Source: Thoreauomyces humboldtii (Eukaryota; Chytridiomycota; Chytridiomycetes; Spizellomycetales; Powellomycetaceae). Taken from it: a stretch of 31,404 nucleotides of DNA. How positions within the stretch are numbered: position 1 is the stretch's first letter; every line of letters begins with the position of its first letter. The notes beneath the pieces were generated by a model that searched no databases, had not been told where the DNA came from, and saw only the letters and a list, made by a program, of their open reading frames with translations. Below are positions 21,172 to 31,337 of this stretch, in pieces. The stretch spans positions 1 to 31,404 of the forward strand of contig JADGJA010000191.1 in the NCBI GenBank assembly GCA_027596035.1, written 5' to 3'. The position numbers were made by a program, and so were the translations under genes.

Positions 21172-22086
21172 AGACCCTCTCAGCTTCCCAAATTTTCCAT
21201 TTGCATTTCACCTTTACACGCATACCCTCACTTGCATTCTCCATACCCGTCACCCATACACATCGCACGCACACAAACACTTCCCCTCACTTCTTTTGGA
21301 TCCTACGCACTTTTTTTTTGTCTCCTTTGCATCATCTCACCATTTCCATATGACACAATCTCCAATGAATACCATGTCAACCGATCTCGTGGTCCATCGT
21401 TTCCACTTTCCGAAACGGAGCAAGATTCGCCGTAACGACGCTGCCGAAAACGGGGCAGCTTCTGGGGGTCACATGACCGTGGAGGAAAGTATAAAAGGGA
21501 GGTCTTGGAATCGCACGAACGTCTTGATCTTTACTCATTCAAGGTGCTGCACTAGGACGAGGGAGGGTCGTTGTCTTGCATCCGTCGCATCGACCCTCTG
21601 TTTATAACTGCTGGCATATTCCTGAGATCGAAGAGCTACGGCTCGGAAAGCGGTCTCTAGCTGGAAACGGAACAAGGACCCCCCCGCTTGCGGGGTTGTC
21701 CACGTTGTTCTGGACTTTCCTTACCAGAGGGCGTACATGAACGTAAAGAGAAGACGCGGAATGCATGATCTGGAAGTGGAGTGGGGGTGCATCGCTACCG
21801 TTCCGTAGTCGAGATGTATCCTACGGATTGGGGGCTTTGATCCCCCTGCTCCTGTGGACATGTAGACTACGACTTTTTTGTCGCTTCGATTCACCCGGAC
21901 AAGGGAGTATGATGTCGAGCACTGGCGTCGGGAATGAAGAGGCGGTACATGGAGATCGGGAAGTCGTTCGTCATGGTTGTCATCATCATCATCCGCACCC
22001 AAACACTTTAGAAAGTCGAATTTCGTAGATCACTTTCCTCGCATTGCATTGCAAGAGCAGCGATACAGTAGAGCAGCGGGGCAGTC
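21172..22086. other. intergenic stretch with an orphan TATA box
   Basis: These 915 bases hold the 3' flank of the cysteine-rich gene, a TATA box at 21490-21496, a perfect small hairpin (CCCCGC-TT-GCGGGG, 21682-21695) and a CAT-rich tract near 21978-21993. Short frames on both strands have no protein-like features. The promoter of the next gene must lie in the last part. Confidence 0.4.
21490..21496 (+). promoter_or_regulatory. TATA box without an obvious gene
   Basis: TATAAAA is set in a purine-rich context (AAAG..GGGAGG). The next good coding start is about 590 bases away (22087), which is far for this genome, so a short or non-coding transcript or a long leader is possible. Confidence 0.3.
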
Positions 22087-24385
22087 ATGCAACCAGTCCC
22101 TCCACTGATCCTGCTCGGGATAGGAGCCGTCTTCCTGTACTTCCTGTTCGTCCTCGGAACCCCGCTGCACCCCATTCCCGCGGTGCTCCTCGCCTCGTCG
22201 GTGCACTTCCCCGACCTCCTTCGCGAATTCACCGACCTGGCCGTGGGGTTCGCACCGGTCAACGACGGGAACGACGTCCACATCGTATGGATAGGGAACA
22301 AGAGGGAGGCTGGCGTGGAGACCGGTGCGTTTTACAAAGATTTGGAGAAAGGCACTTGCTTTCGACTGGGAGGGGTCGAACTTACTGTGATGAAACTGGT
22401 TCGCAGCGGTGATGCAGCATTATGTGTTCCCACTCGCGGTCAACGACAGCGGTCTCATCCAGGCGTCATCTGTACGGACGGAGGAGACGAGCGGTGCCAT
22501 TACCCACGTTGCCATGAGCCGTTTAAGCGGGCATCCGCTCGTGGGGATGATCAGGCGAAGGATCGAGCAGGAGGACCTGAGCTATTCGGTGGAAATGAGC
22601 GACGGGATGCTGCCGTCCAGCGAGTCGACCATCTCCATCGAGTCGGGGGATGATCGATCCTGGGGACTTCCGGGGAGTCTTCACATCATGCGAGCTATGA
22701 TGGGGGCAACGGGAAATCTCGTCGCAAGTAGGTGCGTGGCTTCGCGCCAAGAAGGCGGTTCCTATGCCATGGAAGCTCATTCGTCTGACGTTTCGCAGAC
22801 GCTATGACCAGAGTCTTTTCCGGGTGTATACGGCCCCAACATGTGTCGGCGGTCAGCCTTGTATCGCGGATTCCGGCATTCCAGGACCATCCGTTGGTGG
22901 GTTGAGATGGTAGCAGACGGAGGCGCGCTTCAGAAGCTCAATGGTATCTCTTGTAGCTTCATCACCTGGATACCAGCTCCTAGTGACTGAACTCTTCTCG
23001 GAAGGGTACGTGTTGCAGTTCCGCCATTAGATTCCGCGATGGAGTCTTATCCAGGAGTCATCATAGGGACTCGCCATTGTCAGTTTTCACCGTGACGTAC
23101 GGCGACGAACACGACGACCATTATAACGTGTCGATGTGCATATTCACCCTGATAGACGGGGATTGGGTCAAACACGAGATCTTCAAGGACCCATGGCTAC
23201 CACGAAGAAATGCGTTCACACCCGTGCTGGCTCACGATGGTCTGGAGGCCGATGAAGTCCAAACAATGCCGTTCTGGTTCGTCAAACCAGTCGTAGGTAA
23301 TGGCTGGTAATCCTATAGAGGTGTATATTCTGCTCAAAGCTAAATTTATGTGGTTTAATCAAGCGCTTTCGAAAGACTCGAAGACGATAGCGTGGCTGTT
23401 CCTGGGGCGCATCTTCTGCCTCGACTACGTGAACGCCACCGTAGCCGGAAGACCGCACGGCTACGTCCTCGAGACGACTCACTTCTCGGATCTGAACACA
23501 GCCGTCGACCTGGACATGTCGGAAGGCAAGCTGAACGACGACGGGACGCTCTTCGTCGTGCGGAACATCAACAAGGACATCCTGACCTTCGAGCGAAACC
23601 CAACGTCCCAGGATCCCCCTGTGTCGTCGACGGAGGATGTCGACGAGGATGGCGGTTCCTGGTGGGACGACTTCTTCACGATAACCTACGAAGTCGGGTT
23701 CTTCTTCGACGGGAGCTTGGAGTCGACGCCCATGAGGGAGGATCCCGCCGTGGTGGCTTCGAGACGACCGGAATGGAAGATCAAGAGCATGTGGCCGAAT
23801 CACGTCGATGCGAAGGCTGCGGGAAAGGTAGGGAGATTGCAAACGAAAGAATCGCCACTCGGATACACGTGTCTCAAATCGTTTGCGATACGCTTAGTCG
23901 ATCGTCGCTATGAGTTTGGTATCGGATCTTCCCTCTCACCTCCTTCCGAAAGGAAGGGCACCGGGCGGATCTTATATTTGTATGTCCATTTCCTTGAGCA
24001 AGCCTTTCTCTCTTTCTTCCTGCAACTCCTTCTCATGACTTTCATCTATATCTCACATTGTACAGTGGTCCTATATTCGAACCTGGTGCTGAACGTACTC
24101 GACCTGCAAGCCAGCTACGAAGGATCGCATATGAAGCGCTTCATATGGCAGAAATGGCCGATGCTGACGGTCAGTTAGCTCGGAGAACCTTACCAACAGC
24201 CTCGTTTCTAAATACTTAACCTACGATATGTCTCCTTTTCGGTTCTCCTTTAGGCCATGGTCGGGGTGATAGCTGTCTTCGTGGGCAACGAGGCTCGTGG
24301 AGGAGTCAGTCAGTATCATGCCATCTTCGTGTCGGGTCTTCTCTTTTGGATACTCCTTTCCCTCACCCTATCGATCTCAGATTGA
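22087..24385 (+). CDS. multi-exon membrane protein of unknown family
   Basis: Nine exons (22087-22324, 22407-22727, 22799-22900, 22957-23005, 23067-23296, 23364-23827, 23898-23979, 24066-24169, 24254-24385) keep phase throughout and give 573 aa. An N-terminal helix (LILLGIGAVFLYFLFVLG) anchors it. Residues of about 70-460 are strand-rich and repetitive in feel, with SGAITHVAMSRLSGHPLVGM, SPLSVFTVTYGDEHDDHYNV, TIAWLFLGRIFCLDY and DDGTLFVVRNINKDIL; this could be a propeller-like fold, which is inference. The C-terminal 110 residues hold one or more hydrophobic segments (SYILVLYSNLVLNVLD, AMVGVIAVFVG, IFVSGLLFWILLSLTLSIS). I do not recognise the family. Two donors are less usual (GTTGAG at 22901, GTCAGT at 24170); the 49-base exon is the least certain. 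It converges on the UBX-LRR gene 247 bases away. Confidence 0.7.
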
Positions 24386-24632
24386 GCACTCGCCCCATAT
24401 ACAAACCTTCTCAGCCCTTTATCATCCACATCTGCAACTTCGAGGGCGGGCAAAATCATATGCGAGTTTGTCATTTACAAGGAAGTGAGGGATGGCGGTG
24501 AAGGCGTTCTCAAGCTTTTTACATCGTACGCTGCCAATATTGCTGTGCTCTCTTCCAAAAAGGATTTCTCAACCTATCAATCAACAGGTCGGGGCAGCAA
24601 TCCCGCGGACCGGATCAGCACTCCCGGTAAAG

Positions 24633-27600
24633 CTAAGAAGAGGGAAAAGATACGAGCGAAAAGGGGTTAGGACTTCCGTTTCGTCTCTTCTTCGCCCCTG
24701 ACAACTGAGAAGGATGGAGATATCCACCTTTCGTGGCCTGCCTGGCCCCCTCGATGGTGACGGCCGAGTGATCCAGGTTCAATGCCGACAGGTTTACGAG
24801 ACACTTGAGACCCGTCATCCCTTCGTCATCGCACGCGGTCCGTGCGAGGTTCAGCACCTTGATCCCGCGAGCGGACTCGGACCTCCTGATCAGGTTCATG
24901 GCATCCGAGGTGATGCCGGTGGACGCCAGTGAGAGCGTGTGGATGTCGCCGAGGGCTGTAAAGTAGCGATTGTATGAGAAAATGAGAAACGAGAGGACGC
25001 AGAGGATGGAGGGCAGAAGAATGGAGTAAACTTACGCAGAAGATACGAAACCGTGCGATCCGTGATAACGGTCCGATCTAGGTGGATCTGTCGGAGGTTC
25101 GTGAGCTTGGCTAAGCACGCGGTTCCGACGTCTGTGATCTTTGTTCCAGAGAGATCCAGTTCCTGCAAACTAGAAAAGGCGGGCGAAATTTTTGGAATCG
25201 TCGATATTGCAAAAGTGTGTGAAAGTGGGCTTCAGAGGCTCCCCCCATACCTATCTGCGAGCTTCTCGAGTCCCTTCAACGTAGCATCGGTGACCATGAC
25301 CGAACCACCCAAGTCGAGCGCGCGAAGCGGACACCCGTACAAGGTCGACATCGCAGGAGTTGGATCCAGTTCGCGGGACGGAAACGTGATGTGGGACAGG
25401 TTCGGCAGTGCTGTTGGTTTTCGTTGGTCAGTATCAGCCTTCTGATTGCTTTCGTGACGTACGAGAGGAAATGATTGCAGATCGCGCTACCTTCAGCCAC
25501 GGCGGTCAACCCCGCGACGGTGACTCCTGTACATCCTCTTAGATTAACGACTTCTAGATCCTTCCAGACTTTCACAATCGTGCTCAGGATAGCGTCCGAA
25601 ACGCCCGTGGTCGATAGGTCCAGGCTCGTCAATCCTAGACTCCTATTTGGAGGCACCGCCTTCGCATCGATGTACACGCCCGTAACGTCCGCTACTTCGA
25701 GATGTACGTAATATTGCAGTAACTGGAATAGCCGTGGGGTGGAGATATTGCAGTGAGCGATCGACAGGGATGTCAGTAACGGTGCTAGAGGAGACGTCGA
25801 TAGTGTGCTGAAACCAGTGGAGGTTATCTTTGTACGTGATAAGGAGAGGACGCGGAGATGGGGGATGCCTTTTAGCGAGAAAGTAGAATTTAAGCTAACC
25901 ACAAACAACAAACAGCGCATGAGGTAGATAGGACAGAATAAACTCACTTGTGAGGTACTGCAGAACGCCGTCAGTCATGCGGCACCCACTCAGATCCAAC
26001 TCCTCCAAACATCGTAGTTCTAATAAATTGCACAAATATGTCGGCTGAGGTCCCGTATGCAACGCGCGAGTATCGTTTCTCTTACCTTTGACGACCTCGA
26101 AGGCACCGTCCGTCAGAAGTTCGCAACCCTTCAGGTCCAGCCTGACGAGACTTGAACCCCATCGTCTGGCGGCGACAGCCACCCATGAATCCGTCACGTT
26201 TCGACATCCACCAAGCACCAGGCTTTGAAATCTACACGGTCCCAATCTCGCCAGGACGGTCTTGTCCAAAAGACCCCTCGCCATCAAGCTCTGCAGGAGA
26301 TCCTGTCCGAGATCCAGCCCTACGTTCGGGAGGTGAGCGAGCTGCGAAGCGGGTGTCTTCGGGTTGGCGAGCAAGGTCGTGACACGTTGGACGCAGTGCG
26401 CCTTGAGACGTGGGGCGTTGTAAACCCGACGCGGCGGTGGTTTTGCGGCTCGGCGCGGTGGTGTGGTTGGGACTGCACGTGGACCCGCATTTGGATCCGG
26501 CTGCGCGGGACCGTCCGTGAGCCGATGACCTTGACCAGCACCCCAGAAGTTCTGGCCTCGATTTCGTCTATTGGCGACCGGGGCACCGCCGTCATCGTCT
26601 TCATGTTCATCTTCTTCGCTGTCGTGACCCTGATCATCTTCTTCCTCTTCTTCTGCTGGTTCGCCATGGACTCCGCCTGCAGCTATGCCGTCGATAACGG
26701 GAGCCTGTCCAATATCCATTTGGACGGGAGGCAGAGGAGCCACGATTGCCGGAGGTGGCAAGGTCCGTATGACGTTCAACATCGCGTTTGGAAACAGTCC
26801 TAAGGCGGTTTCAGAGATTGAGCCATCATTATGAAAGCTGTACGCCGTACTGTCTCACCGGCCTCCATGACCGTCAAGTCCCGATCAGCACTTGTAAACA
26901 GACGTCTCGGGAAGGGTTGCAAGAGAGTGAAGCCATCCGCTATCGCAGTTTGATCCTCGGGACACGCATGGGTGCCAATGTACGCAAACAGGTCGTTGAG
27001 GTTCTCAGTCGACGAGAAAGAGGCTTTGACGACGGCGTTCGATGGCAGTCGAAACTAAGGAGTCGAAAGAGTTAAGACTCATCAACGTAGGATTACACGT
27101 TGTCGGCTGCTCAACAACACACACCTGAATAACGGCCCGATTTCCTGTTATAGCAGGGGCAACAGGCTGAACGGCGGGCACAGGGGCCGGAACGCTGGCA
27201 CTGGCATCCTCGATGACCTAGATGCCCAAGATTGGATCGCGCCGGAGGTAAGAAGGAGGAGCTTGAATCGAGTCAATCCCATCCCAGAGAAGCAACGTAC
27301 GCACATGTCGCCGACCCATGCGAGCTTCCGCATGTGCCCCAGCTTCCGACACAGCTGAAGATGGTTGTTGTTGGGCCGTCGTGGTCGGAATTCCGTTCGT
27401 ACCAGTGGGCGGTGCTCCAATCGTCTCACCGGCTGACACTGTTCCTGCTCCTCCACCACGTTTTCGCTCCTTTAGCCTGTCTCGGTCCTCCTGGATTTGC
27501 TGTAGGATCTGAGCTTTCGACTATGTATACATGGTTCTCGTTAGAACATCAAGAAAAACGAGGTGGGGTCCAGAGATCGAGTGCCTACGTTCTTCTCCAG

Positions 27601-28115
27601 CTTCTTGAACTTTTTTCGATCCTCCACGTCCCGGGCGATCGCCATGTCGGTATATTCTCTCCTCGAGGTCTTTAACCGGGACTCCACAACCACTTCATCA
27701 TTCACGTCTTCTATAGGACATGAGCTCGCAACACGATTGGGCGTGGCGGCTTGGGAAGATGGAAGGGAAGGATTCGGTGTCGCAACGGCACTGCGTGTCA
27801 ACGGAGCCGCAGGTGTCGAACGCTGACCAAGGGAGAGTAGGGGTCCACCGCTAGCTGGTTCTGCCACAGGATCGGTCTGACGTAGGATCCTAAATGAATC
27901 AACGGGGTAGGAAATCAGGTTCGACTGGACTTGCAACCTGTTTGCGGGTTCAGGAAAGAAAAGCCGACACACCAGTTCGTAGCTTCTTCGAGCGAGAGTT
28001 GTCCCATCTGTATGGCTTTTCGCGAGAGAAAGTAGTCGAAGCCCATGTCTAGGAGGGTCGCGAGGAGGTCGTCCACCGTGCTTCCGTCCGCGTTGGCTGC
28101 TTCGTCCACGTCCAT
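24633..28115 (-). CDS. UBA-UBX-leucine-rich-repeat protein, probable Cdc48/p97 adaptor
   Basis: Eleven minus-strand exons (28115-27973, 27889-27589, 27520-27305, 27217-27125, 27054-26859, 26799-26086, 26019-25948, 25868-25491, 25410-25251, 25169-25036, 24955-24633) give 909 aa with every phase matching. A UBA domain (DDLLATLLDMGFDYFLSRKA, about 16-50) is followed by a charged helix (DVEDRKKFKKLEKN). A UBX domain spans about 250-330: FRLPSNAVVKASF, the conserved FPR turn in QPFPRRLF, and the typical end LTVMEAGLFPNAMLNVIRT. An acidic run (about 355-385) leads to leucine-rich repeats from about 500 to the end (SLVRLDLKGCELLTDGAF; CLEELDLSGCRMTDGVL; LQELDLSGTKITDVGTACL). Family knowledge: UBX domains bind Cdc48/p97 and UBA domains bind ubiquitin. 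Inference: the LRR part selects substrates. The last exon's final 25 residues are less repeat-like and the true 3' end may differ. Confidence 0.85.
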
Positions 28116-28410
28116 CTTGCCAAGATGCCTTGTCTCAGAGGGGCGAAAAAGAGTGGAGCCGACCTCCTTACGAAGCTCGGATTGGAGCACTACCGAGGAT
28201 CCTTCAATCCTCTGTTCGTGAAGAACTGTCCCTGTAAGGCCAGTGGGGTTGCCTGCTCGTGAAAGAAATGTGGTTGCTGGGGAATTTACAAAATCTTGGC
28301 GTCACAGTTCAATTTGAGCACAAGTCCGTAGTGACCACCGTCACCGACAAGCACACACAACCCAGGCGATTCGAGGAAAGGAAAGGAGAAGTTAATACAA
28401 GGATCCTGAG
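28116..28410 (-). promoter_or_regulatory. promoter region of the UBA-UBX-LRR gene
   Basis: These 295 bases lie between the UBX-LRR start codon and the hairpin array. An in-frame upstream ATG at 28190 would add 25 residues. No TATA box is evident. Confidence 0.35.
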
Positions 28411-28782
28411 AACGGCCATCACGAGGTACGCAAGCCCGTGGCATCGTGGGGTCGCAGCCCACGGCATCGTGAGCCTAAAGCTCACGGAACCGTCCTAAAA
28501 ACGGCCATCGCGAGGTACGCGAGCCCGCGGCATCATGAGGTACGCAAGCCCATGGCATCGTGCCTGAAGTCACGGTCCGTTGCAAACGGCCATCACGAGG
28601 TACGCAAGCCCGTGGCATCGTGAGCCTAAAACTCACGGACCGTCCTCAAAACGGCCATCACGAGGTACGCAAGCCCGTGGCGTCGTGGGGCCGCAGCCCA
28701 CGGCATCGTGGAACATCACGTTCACGGCAACGTCCTCGGACAGCAACGCCGCAGCGGCATCGATGAACACCAGTGTTCGTCG
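28411..28782. repeat. tandem hairpin array with covarying stems
   Basis: Imperfect units starting AACGGCCATCACGAGGTACG recur at 28411, 28500, 28585 and 28650, with a partial copy at 28537. Each holds a hairpin with a near-constant 13-base loop (AGGTACGCAAGCC) and a 4-bp stem that changes in step: CACG/CGTG (28420-28440, 28594-28614, 28659-28679), CGCG/CGCG (28509-28529), CATG/CATG (28534-28554). Between them lie others: CGTGGG/CCCACG (28445-28463, 28684-28702), CGTGAGC/GCTCACG (28468-28486), CGTGAG/CTCACG (28619-28637), CCGTT/AACGG (28577-28589), a bulged CGTGGAAC/GTTCACG (28707-28726) and a 10-bp stem with a 2-base loop (28761-28782). No protein-like frame fits; frames are open only because the repeats lack stop codons. 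The transcribed strand is unknown. Confidence 0.85.
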
Positions 28783-29629
28783 GAAACGTCGGAAAACGTC
28801 GGCCTCGTGCTCGCGGCATCGCAGTGTTGTGGGTGGCTGGAAGGTCAACAGATGTGTGGGCTTTTCGTCAGCATCGGAGATTACGGAGCCTTCGCCGCTG
28901 ATATCGCTTTGCCCTCAGCTTTTGAAACTTCACAGCATAGCGACATCGATCGCAAGGCTCAACATTGAAGGAGCCCTGAACAGAATATTCCAGCGGGGTA
29001 AAAACGCACACTTACCAATCGGTTGAATGGCGAAATGGCGAGGAATGTCTTGACCTAGATGGGATGCGCAGTAAACTGAAGATGGGTCCGACGTCGAGCG
29101 ACTAGGATCGCATGGAGAGGAAGACGGATGCCAAGCAGAAGAAAGCTCGCGTGGGAAAGGCTCAACAACACTCCGACCGGGCCGCAAGGTGCCAGCTATT
29201 TATAGGGGAGGCGAGCCAGTTCGTGCACAGTCACTGGGGACGCGCGACAGCGCAAGGTGGCTGTGCCGACCTGCACCCCACGCGATTTCTCATTCTAATA
29301 CTCGTGGAAGCGTTGCGGGCAACCTGCGACACTAAGCTAACGCTGTCATGCATCATCACGCGGAGGTTACCATGATGCGAAAAAGTTGTGCGTGTCCTGT
29401 GGTGAATAAGCTGTGGTTGCCGGGTCTTGCGCTCCTCACCTCGCGAGGTGGGAACAGCATGGAAACGACTCGATCTGATACGAGCCCAGCGACTACGTTT
29501 AGGTTCGCGATGATTGACGGTACCGGATGACACCGACTTTGAGGCAATGTAGACCGGGGATACAATGCAACTGGTTGTACTCTCAAAAATGAAGACAGGG
29601 GGCTTATATAAAGAGGACCCGATCGGGAA
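28783..29629. other. intergenic stretch
   Basis: I see no supported gene. There is a TATA box on the minus strand (complement of TATTTATA, 29197-29204) with only short frames below it, and a TATATAAA on the + strand (29605-29612) that runs into the 3' end of the minus-strand secreted-protein gene. A half-palindrome GGTACCGG lies at 29519-29526. Confidence 0.4.
29605..29612 (+). promoter_or_regulatory. TATA box pointing antisense into the secreted-protein gene
   Basis: TATATAAA sits just past the stop codon of the minus-strand gene at 29630 and faces it. If used, it would make a transcript antisense to that gene. An ATG at 29640 follows but opens only a short frame. Confidence 0.25.
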
Positions 29630-30721
29630 TCAGGAGCGCCATGGCGGCGTCCATCCAGCAGCTTCGGGTTGTGCCATATCCGCGGAAGGCATGAAAGCGT
29701 TAGGAGACATGCGAAGGTTGGGGTTCGCCGGTCGCGCGGGCGCAAAATTTGCCGCCAGTACGGGTGCCGCGATCCCCGGCGCTGCTACCGTTGCTAGGGT
29801 TGCTGCTGCAGGTACTGGTGCAGAAACGACAGGAGGAGTCAAGGGAGCAGCGGCCACGGGCGCCGGAGATGATGCCGCGACGGGTGCGCCGGGAGAGGCT
29901 GCAGGGACCGCGGCGGACGACACGGGAGACCCTCCGACCGGTACTGGCGAAGCGGCCGCTGGTGCGGGTGACGCTACCGACATCGTTGGCTGCCTCGCAC
30001 CCGGAGCGCCTCCCCTTCTGCCGGTCCTCAACTTGCTCTGATCGTAAACTTTGCACTGCCACGACGGGTCTTGCATGTTGAGAAGTGCCCGCACGGGTCC
30101 GGGATCCGTGCACGCGCAGGCTTTTCCGAACATGCCCGGCATCAGGGCCGACCCGTGATCTGGATCCTGGATGCCGTTGGATTTGTTCAAGCAGGAGGCA
30201 CATGTCTTCCACATGGAGGTGATGGAGGTGAAGAGCTGAGATCCTTCTCCGGCGTCCTGGTTGCCGCAGATACACTCGGCAAGAAGGCTTTCGAGGTCAG
30301 CCGATGTCTTTGGAAGGTTGTTGTCGGAGAGTTGGGTGATGGTTGTGTTGCAGTGGCTCATGACCATGTCGATGAAAAATCCGTCGGGAAAGCACCTGGA
30401 AAAAACCATCAAGTCGCGCGAGTCAGCACCCGTGGTTTTCTCAGCATCACACAACGAAACAAGGACTGACCACTGCGCATAGCAGTCCGTCGCTGGATAG
30501 ATGACGTCGACGTCATCGCCGTCGTCCTGGTCGCCAGCCACGGGTTTGACAAGGGCAAAAAACAGAGCGTCCTCGTCCAGCCAGGTGCTGGCGAGGTGAG
30601 GTGCGCTTGTCGGTGTTGCCATCAATGTCGCTGATGGCGTAGCGGCCACTACGGCTGCGGACTGTGCCGATGCAGTGTGCATGTACGAGAGGACGGGTAG
30701 AAGGAGGAAGGAGCGTCGCAT
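29630..30721 (-). CDS. secreted protein: Cys-rich domain plus Ala/Pro-rich tail
   Basis: Exons on the minus strand, 30721-30471 and 30395-29630, give 338 aa. The start MRRSFLLLPVLSYMHTASAQ is a signal peptide; a longer in-frame start at 30802 would bury it and was rejected. The mature protein begins with a short Ala/Thr/Pro stretch, then an acidic region (DQDDGDDVDVIYP). A cysteine-rich domain follows, with DCYAQWCFPDGFF, MSHCNTT, ECICGNQ, CASCL, CACTD and WQC (ten cysteines). The last 130 residues are almost all Ala, Pro, Ser and Val and are probably extended and O-mannosylated. There is no clear GPI signal. The 75-base intron (donor GTCAGT, acceptor CCAG) has no in-frame stop codon, but splicing brings two cysteines together. 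The family is not recognised; a cell-surface or secreted role is inferred. Confidence 0.8.
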   Translation of the reverse strand: MRRSFLLLPVLSYMHTASAQSAAVVAATPSATLMATPTSAPHLASTWLDEDALFFALVKPVAGDQDDGDDVDVIYPATDCYAQWSVLVSLCDAEKTTGADSRDLMVFSRCFPDGFFIDMVMSHCNTTITQLSDNNLPKTSADLESLLAECICGNQDAGEGSQLFTSITSMWKTCASCLNKSNGIQDPDHGSALMPGMFGKACACTDPGPVRALLNMQDPSWQCKVYDQSKLRTGRRGGAPGARQPTMSVASPAPAAASPVPVGGSPVSSAAVPAASPGAPVAASSPAPVAAAPLTPPVVSAPVPAAATLATVAAPGIAAPVLAANFAPARPANPNLRMSPNAFMPSADMAQPEAAGWTPPWRS

Positions 30722-31337
30722 GGTTGTGTGAAGCATGGGGTGATCTCCGGAGTGCACGAGGCGTGGAAGGTAATTGGAACGGTTGAGCGAGGATGTAGCC
30801 AAGTGGGAGAGATTGAGGTGAGAGCGAAGGGAATGGCGAGCCGAGGAGAGACTACCGTGCGGAAATAGGAAGATATACTGGTATAAGGTCTATATGGAGA
30901 CAGTTGAGGAATGTGTGTGTGCGAGCGACGACAACCCGTCCTGGTGGGGAATCTTTTGGCTCGCCGCAAGCGACCGCAGCACAGTGCACAGCCCCAGCCG
31001 TCAGACAGCTGCGCTTCGTCAAGCAAAAACTCAGCCCTCAGCCCGACCAGTACAGCATGATGCAGTACTGTATGTACCGGTACCACCAGGGAAAGGCATG
31101 CTCTGCAGACATTCCATTCCCGTCCCAGCAGTGACCAGCACTCGCGCGTTGTTTTAAGGAAAAGCAGCAGCGTAGTCATATCATGCTGTACTGAGGGAGC
31201 ATCATTCAGATGCTCCATCAGTGCCAAAACCCGACGTCGTACCTAAATCGTCGAACATCCCGAATGTATGTTGCTCATCAGAATGCCAACGCGGGCACTA
31301 CAGTATACTCATTGAAGTAAGTGTAGGATAGCGCTAA
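30722..31337 (-). promoter_or_regulatory. promoter region of the secreted-protein gene and 3' flank of the RG-tail gene
   Basis: AT-rich words (TATACCAG, TATATC; 30870-30895) lie about 150-175 bases upstream of the secreted-protein ATG. A GTAC-rich cluster with a TACCGGTA palindrome lies at 31049-31084. No separate gene is seen. Confidence 0.45.
31075..31082. promoter_or_regulatory. TACCGGTA palindrome in a GTAC-rich cluster
   Basis: This is the fourth copy of the palindrome. AGTACAG and AGTACTG words precede it within 30 bases, the same company it keeps at 5104 and 20109. It is 354 bases upstream of the secreted-protein start codon. Confidence 0.35.

Noticed and set aside
28411..28782. CRISPR array
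   Set aside because: Repeats are not uniform, intervening parts are themselves related hairpins and not unique spacers, and the genome is eukaryotic.
28259..28968. Overlapping open frames across the hairpin array
   Set aside because: Frames are open in several phases because the repeat units lack stop codons; the translations are repetitive and different in each frame, with no domain.
29565..30041. 158-codon + strand frame, Ala/Gly-rich
   Set aside because: It lies opposite the Ala/Pro-rich tail of the minus-strand secreted protein and is a shadow of its codon bias; the minus gene has a signal peptide and cysteine domain.
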